Assembly (NCBI GenBank): GCA_038900335.1
Contig: JBBMRB010000017.1
Location: forward strand, 1-64,000
Source: Rs1 sp038900335
GTDB lineage: Bacteria > Pseudomonadota > Gammaproteobacteria > Pseudomonadales > Balneatricaceae
DNA length: 64,000 nucleotides
Direction: 5' to 3'
Made by a program: the position numbers and the translations under genes. This document shows positions 36,103 through 43,604 of the stretch, piece by piece (position 1 is the stretch's first letter; each line of letters opens with the position of its first letter). The notes beneath the pieces are model-generated. The model searched no databases. It was not told where the DNA came from and saw only the letters and a list, made by a program, of their open reading frames with translations.

Positions 36103-37136
36103 TTTCTTTCCAGATCAATATGAGCTTGCATTAGCTCACCCGGGTTCGTTTGCGCAGCTAACAATGATAGCTCACCACACAGTACAGTAGCTGCACAAAT
36201 TGCCGCTAAACGACGAGCATTTTCACCGCCAATACGCGCTTCTTTACAGCCTAAAATACTCAAGTTTTGCTCAACAAAATCTAAACCTTTACCGTTGCCG
36301 ACTGTGCCGACTATAATATTGGGGATGGTACATGAAAAATATAAATCATCCCCTCTTACTTCAGCGTGAACAACACCTTGGGAGCCTTCGATGATATTTG
36401 CAGCATCTTGGCCTGTCGCCAAATAAAATGCCAACAACATATTGGCATAATGCGCATTGGCGCTGCGTAAACCACCGGCAATCATTGTACCTATTAAGTT
36501 TTTCTTAATATTCAAATCAACCATTTTCTCTGGCGTCGTATTAAGTTTCCTTAAGCACAAGTCTCTTGAAATTATAATTTCAGAGATGACATTTTTACCT
36601 CGCCCTAAAATACCATTGACTGCTGTCGCTTTTTTATCTGAGCAATAGTTAGCAGAAATAGATGAATACTTTAAATAAGGGTAGCGCGCGAGCAACCAAG
36701 GAAACAACTTATCTGCCGCATTAGTCACCATATTATGCCCTGATGCATCACCTGTGGTGAACTCCAAACGCAAATACAGCAAATTACCGACTATCTGTGA
36801 GTTGATATCTATTAGTTTAGCAAAACGACTCGTTTGGCTGACAACCTCACTGAGTTGATCGAAACTTTGCTTAATTGATTGCAATGCGGCTAACGCCTGA
36901 CTGGCATTTTCAGCTTCTAATAAGATAGAGCGACTCATGCGCTCATCAACAACGGTGGTAAGGATACCATCGGTTAGCGTTGATACACGCGCGCCACGGC
37001 CAACAGAGTGCCATAATGGTGTCTCATAAGTGGCCAGTGGAATCGATAGCTTTTCATCAATCGTGCCACCTGTGATTTTTAAAGGGCCCACCCAACGCAT
37101 CGGTATCGGTGCGGCACTAATCTTGTGCTTTTTCAT
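36099..37136 (-). CDS. mvaA: Hydroxymethylglutaryl-CoA reductase, class I type
   Basis: 345 residues from ATG at 37136, chosen over TTG at 37148 because GGA sits at the right distance and a leader frame ends in this ATG (ATGA overlap). The enzyme reduces HMG-CoA to mevalonate. It has GDASGHNMV (cofactor site), SANYCSDKKATAVN with the catalytic Lys and Asp, GRGKNVISE, VGTVGNGKGLDF and a C-terminal LMQAHIDLER supplying the catalytic His. NYCSDKK and GRGK-like motifs resemble class I enzymes of archaea and eukaryotes rather than class II bacterial ones; NADPH use is inferred. It is the first gene of the operon. Confidence 0.94.
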   Translation of the reverse strand: MKKHKISAAPIPMRWVGPLKITGGTIDEKLSIPLATYETPLWHSVGRGARVSTLTDGILTTVVDERMSRSILLEAENASQALAALQSIKQSFDQLSEVVSQTSRFAKLIDINSQIVGNLLYLRLEFTTGDASGHNMVTNAADKLFPWLLARYPYLKYSSISANYCSDKKATAVNGILGRGKNVISEIIISRDLCLRKLNTTPEKMVDLNIKKNLIGTMIAGGLRSANAHYANMLLAFYLATGQDAANIIEGSQGVVHAEVRGDDLYFSCTIPNIIVGTVGNGKGLDFVEQNLSILGCKEARIGGENARRLAAICAATVLCGELSLLAAQTNPGELMQAHIDLERK

Positions 37137-37165
37137 TTTATTTTCCAAAAAAAAAGGCTGCTCAT
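37133..37165 (-). CDS. Putative 10-codon leader peptide upstream of mvaA
   Basis: ATG at 37165 opens the frame MSSLFFWKIK and its TGA (37135-37133) overlaps the mvaA ATG. AGAAGG lies six bases upstream of this ATG, better placed than the signal of mvaA itself. The Shine-Dalgarno lies in one arm of the terminator-like hairpin 37154-37175 and the ATG in its loop, so translation would compete with the hairpin. A longer in-frame version starts at 37204 but with poor spacing. No homologue is known to me; it is a prediction. Confidence 0.4.
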   Translation of the reverse strand: MSSLFFWKIK

Positions 37166-37175
37166 AAGCAACCTT
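37147..37175 (-). terminator. Terminator-like hairpin in the mevalonate operon leader (attenuator candidate)
   Basis: On the minus strand AAGGTTGCT (37175-37167) pairs with AGCAGCCTT (37162-37154), nine pairs with one T-G wobble and a four-base loop, followed by a tract of T (37155-37147). It ends 10 bases before the mvaA start. It could terminate transcripts from tolC or attenuate the mevalonate operon. Confidence 0.75.
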
Positions 37176-37225
37176 CTAAATATTTTAAAACAATTAAAAC
37201 TCATTGCCTTAAATACGTAAACAAT

Positions 37226-37258
37226 AGAGGGTATATACACAGGGAAAAACATCCCTCT
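37226..37258 (-). promoter_or_regulatory. Alternative-pairing leader element of the mevalonate operon
   Basis: In the minus-strand RNA one segment (AGAGGGA, 37258-37252) can pair with TCCCT (37245-37241) or with CCCTCT (37231-37226), two mutually exclusive hairpins. It lies between the promoter candidate and the terminator-like hairpin. A regulatory switch is possible but unproven. Confidence 0.35.
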
Positions 37259-37280
37259 CGTTTGTATAACTAATAATGGC

Positions 37281-37309
37281 ATTTTAACTAGCAAGTAATC
37301 ATATTGCAA
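37281..37309 (-). promoter_or_regulatory. Candidate sigma-70 promoter of the mevalonate operon
   Basis: On the minus strand TTGCAA (37309-37304, four of six to TTGACA) is followed after 17 bases by TAAAAT (37286-37281, five of six to TATAAT). Transcription would start near 37274, giving a leader of about 140 bases before mvaA that includes both hairpin elements. Confidence 0.4.
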
Positions 37310-37377
37310 TCACACTAGTTAGCTATATTTTGCGTATTAGCATTACCTCTATTGTCCTAGCTAAAATCCCTTCTATA

Positions 37378-38745
37378 TTAAAAAGGATTTATGCTTTTAA
37401 TTTTTTCCATTAATGTTGGGCTCGCATTGGCTACATTTTCAATAAATGACGAATTCTCTAAGCTCGAAAGGTTCATATCAAGCACATCTAGTAACTCACC
37501 AGTGCCTGCTAATAGACGATACTGAGCTAGCATATGATCATAGACAGCTTCATTTAGAGCGTTTTGCGATGAAAACACTTCGTTTTCGGTATCTAGTAAA
37601 TCCAGTAGCGATCGCTGCCCAATGTTGAACTGCTTAAGGTATGAATCTCTCGTTCTTTCAGTGGAAGATACATGTTTCTCTAAGAAATCTAATTGGCGCC
37701 CTAATATTTGATAAGCATTCCACGACAGATCTAAGCTCTGTAGCGTTTGTCTTGCCGCATCGGATTGAATATTTCGCGCTTCATCTATTTGGTGTCTTGT
37801 CTGACGAATTCTTGCTTTATCAGCACCACCGTTGTAAATATTATAACGCATACGAATCATTGCAGTTAAATCTTCGTTTCTACTCTCTACGCCATCAATA
37901 TTATCATTCCAAGTACGATCCACTTCCAGGTTTAATGTCGGGTATATCAAGCTTCTAGCAGCATCATATTGAGCTAATGCAGAATTAACATCCGCTGTTG
38001 CCAACTTTAATGTTGGATGCTTCTGATAAGCTGTTTCAATCGCTTGATCAAGTGAGACAGGAATCCAACTCTCTTCAATAGTCGGATCATCTAACTCAGT
38101 AACAGGATATTCGCCAACAACTCTTTTGTAAGTCGATTTCGCATCTAATAAGTTATTCTCAGCAGAGAGAACGTTTACTTCTGCCAGCGCTAAACGACCT
38201 TCAGCCTGCTGGATAGAGGCCAGTGTGCCTACACCTGAGTCAGAGCGACGTTTAATTTGATCAAAAATTCTAACATGTGTAAGCAAAGTGTTTTTTGCCT
38301 GCTCAAGTAGTGATTCTCTTTTAAGAATTTCTAAGTATGAACTTGCTGTTTGCAAGGCAGTTTCTTCAGCAACTTCACGTAATCTATGATTGATTGACTC
38401 CAAGCGTGATGACTGTCTTGCCACTTCACTGGATGTTCTAAAGCCATCAAACAACATTTGATTTAAACTTAAGTTTGCCTCTGTACGCTTTAGCTCAGTA
38501 TCATCACCTGGGAAGTTTTTAGTTTTTTCATAACCAACTCCAGCACCAATATCTATCTTTGGTAAATAACCGCCTTTCGCTTGTTTCACCTCTTCAAATA
38601 CTGCATTTCGTGCATTCATAACAGATTGCACCTGAGGGTTATTCAGTACGGCAGAAGCTATAACGTCATTTAATGGCTGTGCGTGTGCCATTGTAAATGG
38701 AGCAATTGCTGTAGAAAGAAATAAAACGGCTCTTTTTATATTCAC
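37378..38745 (-). CDS. TolC-family outer-membrane channel of a type I secretion system
   Basis: 455 residues from GTG at 38745. AGGAG lies seven bases upstream of this GTG and a signal peptide (MNIKRAVLFLSTAIAPFTMA, cleavage after AHA) starts there; the longer TTG frame is not supported. The body shows the repeated helical TolC pattern: LNDVIASAVLNNPQVQSV, LNQMLFDGFRTSSEVARQ, the second repeat AIETAYQKHPTLKLA and YNIYNGGADKARIRQ. It probably forms the export channel with the HlyD-like and ABC proteins encoded upstream, like LapE/AggA. It follows the LuxR-type gene by 30 bases. It could also serve the RND pump. Confidence 0.92.
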   Translation of the reverse strand: MNIKRAVLFLSTAIAPFTMAHAQPLNDVIASAVLNNPQVQSVMNARNAVFEEVKQAKGGYLPKIDIGAGVGYEKTKNFPGDDTELKRTEANLSLNQMLFDGFRTSSEVARQSSRLESINHRLREVAEETALQTASSYLEILKRESLLEQAKNTLLTHVRIFDQIKRRSDSGVGTLASIQQAEGRLALAEVNVLSAENNLLDAKSTYKRVVGEYPVTELDDPTIEESWIPVSLDQAIETAYQKHPTLKLATADVNSALAQYDAARSLIYPTLNLEVDRTWNDNIDGVESRNEDLTAMIRMRYNIYNGGADKARIRQTRHQIDEARNIQSDAARQTLQSLDLSWNAYQILGRQLDFLEKHVSSTERTRDSYLKQFNIGQRSLLDLLDTENEVFSSQNALNEAVYDHMLAQYRLLAGTGELLDVLDMNLSSLENSSFIENVANASPTLMEKIKSINPF

Positions 38746-38775
38746 TAACTTTCTCCTAAACTTTTTATGAGACAA

Positions 38776-39408
38776 CTAATAGCTATCTTTTAATTTTATT
38801 ATTAAAGATACCCTGTCCGTGGTATGCGTTTTTTTCAATATAGAGCTGACATGAGCTTTAACGGTTCTTTCTGTTATATCAAGCTTGCGGCCAATTTCTT
38901 TATTACTGGCACCTGTTATTAACACATTAACCGTATCCTTTTCTCGATCACTTAAACCGTAATTCCCCGCTTGCTCTTGGTAATGTGACGCAGAGCTTCT
39001 GGCTGAGTTTTGCAGCAGTAATCGTTTTAACATTTTCTGAACAATACTTTCTCCGGCCCAGATATCGCCTTTTTGAACAGATATAAGCAACTGTTCAAAA
39101 ACAGAAGAAGAAACAAATGTATTTAAATAGCCTTTAAAACCTCGAAGTAATATTTCAATACCTTTCGCATCTACGGGATTATCAGAAAAAGCGATTAAGT
39201 TAACTTTGTTCCAATAACCTGCAATTACGGCTAATTGCTCTTGATCAAATGATTCTAAATGAACAAGCACAAAACTATCTTCTGCAAAACTCATACTCGC
39301 TAGGTCTTCAAACGTGAGCGTACCCACATCGTAATCATGTGATATTTCAAGCCAGCGCCGCTTCACATTTTCCTTCGCAGCTAATACATGTAATTTAATC
39401 ATTTGCAT
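38776..39408 (-). CDS. LuxR-type transcription regulator with pseudo-receiver
   Basis: 210 residues. The C-terminal 65 residues are a LuxR/FixJ HTH (GLSDREKDTVNVLITGASNK, then RTVKAHVSSILKKT). The N-terminal 125 residues have receiver-like spacing but lack the phosphorylation residues: no acidic pair near residue 12, His50 where the phospho-Asp is expected (FVLVHLES), and no Lys after GYL. It is therefore unlikely to be activated by phosphorylation. I do not see the W[FLM][TS]R c-di-GMP motif of VpsT. The setting within a type I secretion locus suggests it controls that locus. tolC follows 30 bases downstream. Confidence 0.85.
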   Translation of the reverse strand: MQMIKLHVLAAKENVKRRWLEISHDYDVGTLTFEDLASMSFAEDSFVLVHLESFDQEQLAVIAGYWNKVNLIAFSDNPVDAKGIEILLRGFKGYLNTFVSSSVFEQLLISVQKGDIWAGESIVQKMLKRLLLQNSARSSASHYQEQAGNYGLSDREKDTVNVLITGASNKEIGRKLDITERTVKAHVSSILKKTHTTDRVSLIIKLKDSY

Positions 39409-39599
39409 CTAATTGGGTTCTATCCTTTATATTTTAGAAAAAGGCGTAAATAAAAGCATTAAGTTAAATAACTATTTTATTGATTTTTATACTTTAACAT
39501 CCATATTAGTACCATTTGAACTAAACTATAATACATATATTAAGAAATATCGTTAATAAATATCATTATTGAATATTATCGTTTTAAAAGCTCGTGCAT

Positions 39600-40949
39600 T
39601 TACCTTTCTGTTAGCGCACTTTGCTTAGCTTTCAATATTGGTTTTAACAAATAATCCATGACCGTTTTTTTGCCCGTTAATATATCGACAGATACTGTCA
39701 TACCGGATATCAAAGGCAATTTCTCAGTGCCTTTTTCTATATATGGTTTTTCTGTCGTTAAACGCACAATATAAAAAGGCTCTTCTTTTTCATTTAATAC
39801 CGTACTTGGTGATACCGTCGATACAATAGCGTCTACTCCACCAAAGATACTAAAATCATAAGCTGATACTTTAATAACGGCTTTTTGCCCTTTTTTAACT
39901 TTTGCTATATCTGAAGGCCTAAGCTTTGCTTCAACTAATAATGTATCTTCCCAAGGCACTATATTTAAAATCTCATCGCCTGGCTGAACAACGCCGTTGA
40001 CGGTATTAAACAACAACTCTTTAATAGTACCCTTAACAGGTGAAGTAACCTCCGTTCGACGAATTTTGTCCTGCATTCCAGAAAGAATCTCTTGCAATCG
40101 CGCCCTTTCTGAAAGCGTTTCATTAAGCTCACTTCTTGCCAAACTTTGAAACTTCAACCTTGTCTCTTGCAACATACCGCGTGTTTCTTGCAGTGAAGAT
40201 TCGATACGCGGCAGGCTCAATCGAATGTTATTTAGCTCACCAGACAAGTCGACGACCTGCCTTTTAAGTCGAAGATATTCAACTTCAGATACCACGCCAT
40301 CTTTTACTAGCGGTGCGGTCATATTTCTCTCTTGGCGCAGCAAACTATAACTGCTACTAAGCTGAGCACTCTTGCTTTCAGCCTGTAATAACTCCTGCTC
40401 TTTTTGTCTAAGCTGCTGCTCAAACACCTCTATATTTGCTGTCAACTCTCTCTGGCGGGCGCTGTATAAGCTTTTCTCTTGTGCTAATAAAGAGGCATAT
40501 TCTTTAGGAAAGTCATCAGGTAAAATAAATTCTTCCCCTGCTGATTCCGCTTGTAGACGTGCACTTTTAGCAATCAACTCTAATTCACGAACTTTATTTT
40601 CTTTAAACGTACTGGCAAAGCGAGTATCGTCTATACGCAATAGCACTTGCCCTTTTTCTACTAAGTCACCTTCGTGAATTAATATCTCAGCGACAATACC
40701 GCCTTCTAAATTTTGAATAACCTGCAATTGTTGCGAAGGAATAATTTCTCCCTCACCACGACTAAGCTCATCAAGCTCAGCTAAATTGGCCCAAAGCAGT
40801 GCTATCGCCACAAAAACACCCACGCTCCACAGCAAATACTTAGCGCCTGTCGGTGCTTGCTCTAACATTGCTTCACTAACACTAGACATATAATGCAAAT
40901 CTTTTTTATTCACTTTATTGCCAGTTTTTAATTTTTCTGTTTCGCTCAT
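39600..40949 (-). CDS. HlyD-family type I secretion periplasmic adaptor
   Basis: 449 residues. One membrane helix (about 37-57) follows a cytoplasmic N-terminus. GEGEIIPSQQLQVIQNLEGG and EILIHEGDLVEKGQVLLRID form the first lipoyl half. A long coiled coil spans about 110-290. The second half (TSPVKGTIKELLFNTVNGVV, then GDEILNIVPW) and the beta domain ending LISGMTVSVDILTG follow. It bridges the ABC exporter and the TolC channel, as LapC or HlyD do. It begins 12 bases after the ABC gene; GGAA precedes the ATG. Confidence 0.93.
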   Translation of the reverse strand: MSETEKLKTGNKVNKKDLHYMSSVSEAMLEQAPTGAKYLLWSVGVFVAIALLWANLAELDELSRGEGEIIPSQQLQVIQNLEGGIVAEILIHEGDLVEKGQVLLRIDDTRFASTFKENKVRELELIAKSARLQAESAGEEFILPDDFPKEYASLLAQEKSLYSARQRELTANIEVFEQQLRQKEQELLQAESKSAQLSSSYSLLRQERNMTAPLVKDGVVSEVEYLRLKRQVVDLSGELNNIRLSLPRIESSLQETRGMLQETRLKFQSLARSELNETLSERARLQEILSGMQDKIRRTEVTSPVKGTIKELLFNTVNGVVQPGDEILNIVPWEDTLLVEAKLRPSDIAKVKKGQKAVIKVSAYDFSIFGGVDAIVSTVSPSTVLNEKEEPFYIVRLTTEKPYIEKGTEKLPLISGMTVSVDILTGKKTVMDYLLKPILKAKQSALTER

Positions 40950-40961
40950 TATATCTATTCC

Positions 40962-43079
40962 TTAACGCTGCACATGCAAACGACCTTGCTTCAAGGCATC
41001 TAGCACAACTTCCTTCGGCCCATCTGCAACAACCCTGCCGCCATCCATAACTATTATTCTGTCAACTAATGAGAGCAAAGACATTTTATGGGTCACCAAA
41101 ACGAGGGTTCTTTTAGCGCTGTAAACCTTCAGTTGCTTGCGTAAAAAATCTTCTGATGAATTGTCCATTGAATTAGTAGGCTCATCTAAAATGAGTATAT
41201 TCGGCGAATGGATAAGTGCCCTTGCAATTGCGATTGCTTGCTTTTGCCCTCCTGACAACTTAGAGCCGCGCTCACCTACCGGCATTTCAAAACCTAATGG
41301 GTGTCTATTAATAAACTGATCAACACCTGCAATAGTAGCTGCTTTAATCAGAGCTTTATCATCAGCTTCAGGGGAGCCCATAATAATATTTTCGCGAACA
41401 GTACCATCAAACAGCATCAGTTCTTGCGGTACATAACCAATATTTCGTCGCAGATCAACAGGGTCAATTTGGTTTAAGTCTATACCATCTATTCGAACAG
41501 CCCCCTCACTGGGTTTATAAAGGCCCATCAATAATTTTTCAACTGTTGATTTACCCGAGCCTATCCTACCTATTAATGCAACTTTTTCGCCGGCGTTAAT
41601 TTTAAAGTTTACGCCATCAAGCGATGTTTGCTCAGCCTCTGGATAGCTAAACTTAACCGCTTTAAAGTCTACAGTACCACCTAGTTTTGCGCGATGAACA
41701 TAGTTCTTTCCCTCTGCTCGTTCATCCGGCAAATCCATAATTTGGTTTAATGACATCAATGCCGTTTTCGATTGGAAGAAACTCGTTACCAGCCCTGTCA
41801 CTTGCGCCATAGGCTGCAACACTCGACCAGATAAAATATTGGCAGCAATCAACGCCCCCATAGTCAACTCGCGCTCAGAGATCAAATAAACACCAACGAT
41901 AACTAAACTAACTGAACTTATTTGGGTAATAAATCCGGCGAAGTTAGTTACCGAGGAAGAGATCATTTTACTTCTTAAGCTCCACTTAGAAATATAACCC
42001 TCTGCCTGCTCCCATCTCAATTGCAATACAGATGTCGCTCTCTGTGTTTTCACCGTCTCCATCGCCGTTAGGCACTCTATCAATGTTGAGTTCTTTTGAG
42101 CTGAGGCAGCAAATGTCTGCTCTACCGATTCTTTCAGTTTTCGACTGGCAATAATGGAGTAAATTAAAATAATAGGAATAGCGACTAAAGGCACATAAAC
42201 AAGCGGCCCTGCGATCAAAAACATGACGATCAAAAAGATAATGGCAAAGGGAATATCAATAAGAACAGTTGTTGTTGTCGAGCTCAAAAAACCACGAATA
42301 CTTTCAAACTCACGTAAATTACTGGCAAATGATCCCACTGACTTAGGCATATGCGCATATTGCATGCTCATTACTTTTTCAAACAGCATTGCTGACATTA
42401 AGATATCTGCTTTTTTACCAGCGACTTCTAAAAAGTACGCACGCAGCATTTTGAGTCCGAAATCAAACACATAGACAACAAAAACACCAATAGCTAACAC
42501 CCACAACGTCTCTATTGCCGAGTTAGGAACCACCCGGTCATAAACGTTCATCACAAATAAGGGGTTAGCTAGTACAAATAAGTTAATCAAAAAAGAGGCG
42601 ATTAAAACATCGCGATAAATTTTAGCTGAGCGCCAAATGGTCCCCCAAAACCAGTGACCTTCTTTTTGATCCAAAACCCGAGAAGCGCGCTCTGTAAAGT
42701 GATATTCGAGATTTAAATATATAGCGACACCAATATAACGCTTTGCCAAAGCATCCATCGGTATTCTTTTCATGCCACTATCGGGGAAAATAATTATAGC
42801 TTCCCCAGTATTTGCATCTAATTCTTGAAATATACACGCTTCATCATTTTGTAAAAGTAGCACAGCAGGTAACGTCAGTGGATTAATATCCTCTAACTCA
42901 CGCTCTACTATTTTCGAGCCAAAACCCGCTCTTTTTGCCGCCCTGACAAACAGCTTTGGCGTTAGCTTGTTATTTTCAAGAGGCAGCCCTTCACGCAAAG
43001 CTTGCGCTGATAAAGGGCGGTGATTTTGTTGTGTTAAATGCATTAAACATTTTAATAAAGGGTCTTGTATCGTATCCAT
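40962..43079 (-). CDS. Type I secretion ABC exporter with C39-like domain (LapB/LssB type)
   Basis: 705 residues from ATG at 43079; the TTG four codons earlier lacks support. The N-terminal about 130 residues resemble a C39 peptidase but lack the catalytic Cys, i.e. a C39-like docking domain. Six membrane helices follow (about 160-440). The ATPase has Walker A IGRIGSGKST, signature LSGGQKQAIAIARAL and Walker B NILILDEPTNSMD. SFASNLREFESIRGF is typical of exporters of large RTX adhesins. It forms the inner-membrane motor for a secreted protein not encoded in this window. Divergent from the small gene at 43149. Confidence 0.94.
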   Translation of the reverse strand: MDTIQDPLLKCLMHLTQQNHRPLSAQALREGLPLENNKLTPKLFVRAAKRAGFGSKIVERELEDINPLTLPAVLLLQNDEACIFQELDANTGEAIIIFPDSGMKRIPMDALAKRYIGVAIYLNLEYHFTERASRVLDQKEGHWFWGTIWRSAKIYRDVLIASFLINLFVLANPLFVMNVYDRVVPNSAIETLWVLAIGVFVVYVFDFGLKMLRAYFLEVAGKKADILMSAMLFEKVMSMQYAHMPKSVGSFASNLREFESIRGFLSSTTTTVLIDIPFAIIFLIVMFLIAGPLVYVPLVAIPIILIYSIIASRKLKESVEQTFAASAQKNSTLIECLTAMETVKTQRATSVLQLRWEQAEGYISKWSLRSKMISSSVTNFAGFITQISSVSLVIVGVYLISERELTMGALIAANILSGRVLQPMAQVTGLVTSFFQSKTALMSLNQIMDLPDERAEGKNYVHRAKLGGTVDFKAVKFSYPEAEQTSLDGVNFKINAGEKVALIGRIGSGKSTVEKLLMGLYKPSEGAVRIDGIDLNQIDPVDLRRNIGYVPQELMLFDGTVRENIIMGSPEADDKALIKAATIAGVDQFINRHPLGFEMPVGERGSKLSGGQKQAIAIARALIHSPNILILDEPTNSMDNSSEDFLRKQLKVYSAKRTLVLVTHKMSLLSLVDRIIVMDGGRVVADGPKEVVLDALKQGRLHVQR

Positions 43080-43148
43080 TCTCTTGACCAATGTAATTTT
43101 TTCTTCATACTATAACGTAAACCATCATAATACACATGGATTCATATT

Positions 43149-43520
43149 ATGCTTTATGCCACACGCAACACCGAAGGGAACATTATCGGAATTTCTGATG
43201 TACCATCAGATTCCGCTGAACCAATAGCAAATAACCACGTGGATGTAAAAGCCTATTTTTCCCGCCATTACAATGATTTCACCCCAGACGACTTCCTCGA
43301 AGATTCGGATTCAGGTACCACCCGAATACTAGACGATTTAGTCGATTTACTCGTAAAAAAACATATTATTATGTTTACAGAATTACCAAGCGAAGCTCAA
43401 CAAAAGCTTATTTCTCGCCGGGTCGTTAGATCATTAATAAATGGTAATAATAACCAAACTGAAACACCTATTAATAATGAACATCCGCTATTTTTAGCCG
43501 ATGATGAGAACTTGTTGTAA
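43149..43520 (+). CDS. Small conserved protein of the so-called tryptophan synthase beta-like family
   Basis: 123 residues, acidic. It starts MLYATRNTEGNIIGISDVPS and has the core TRILDDLVDLLVKKHIIMFTELPSEAQQKLISRR. This matches a small gammaproteobacterial family that databases call tryptophan synthase subunit beta-like. The name is misleading: the protein is far too short for TrpB and has no PLP-binding lysine motif. Function unknown. It is divergent from the ABC exporter gene (about 70 bases) and convergent with argG, sharing a bidirectional terminator. Confidence 0.75.
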   Translation: MLYATRNTEGNIIGISDVPSDSAEPIANNHVDVKAYFSRHYNDFTPDDFLEDSDSGTTRILDDLVDLLVKKHIIMFTELPSEAQQKLISRRVVRSLINGNNNQTETPINNEHPLFLADDENLL

Positions 43521-43572
43521 TTGTAGTCAGCTAATCCATTAATTCCACAATATTTATGCACTCTCATAAAAA

Positions 43573-43595
43573 AGCCTGCTATTGCAGGCTCTTTT
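43573..43595. terminator. Bidirectional terminator between 43149 gene and argG
   Basis: AGCCTGC (43573-43579) and GCAGGCT (43584-43590) form a perfect seven-pair stem with loop TATT. On the minus strand it is followed by TTTTTTATG and on the plus strand by CTTTTAT, so it should serve both genes. Confidence 0.85.
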
Positions 43596-43604
43596 ATCTC
43601 TATC

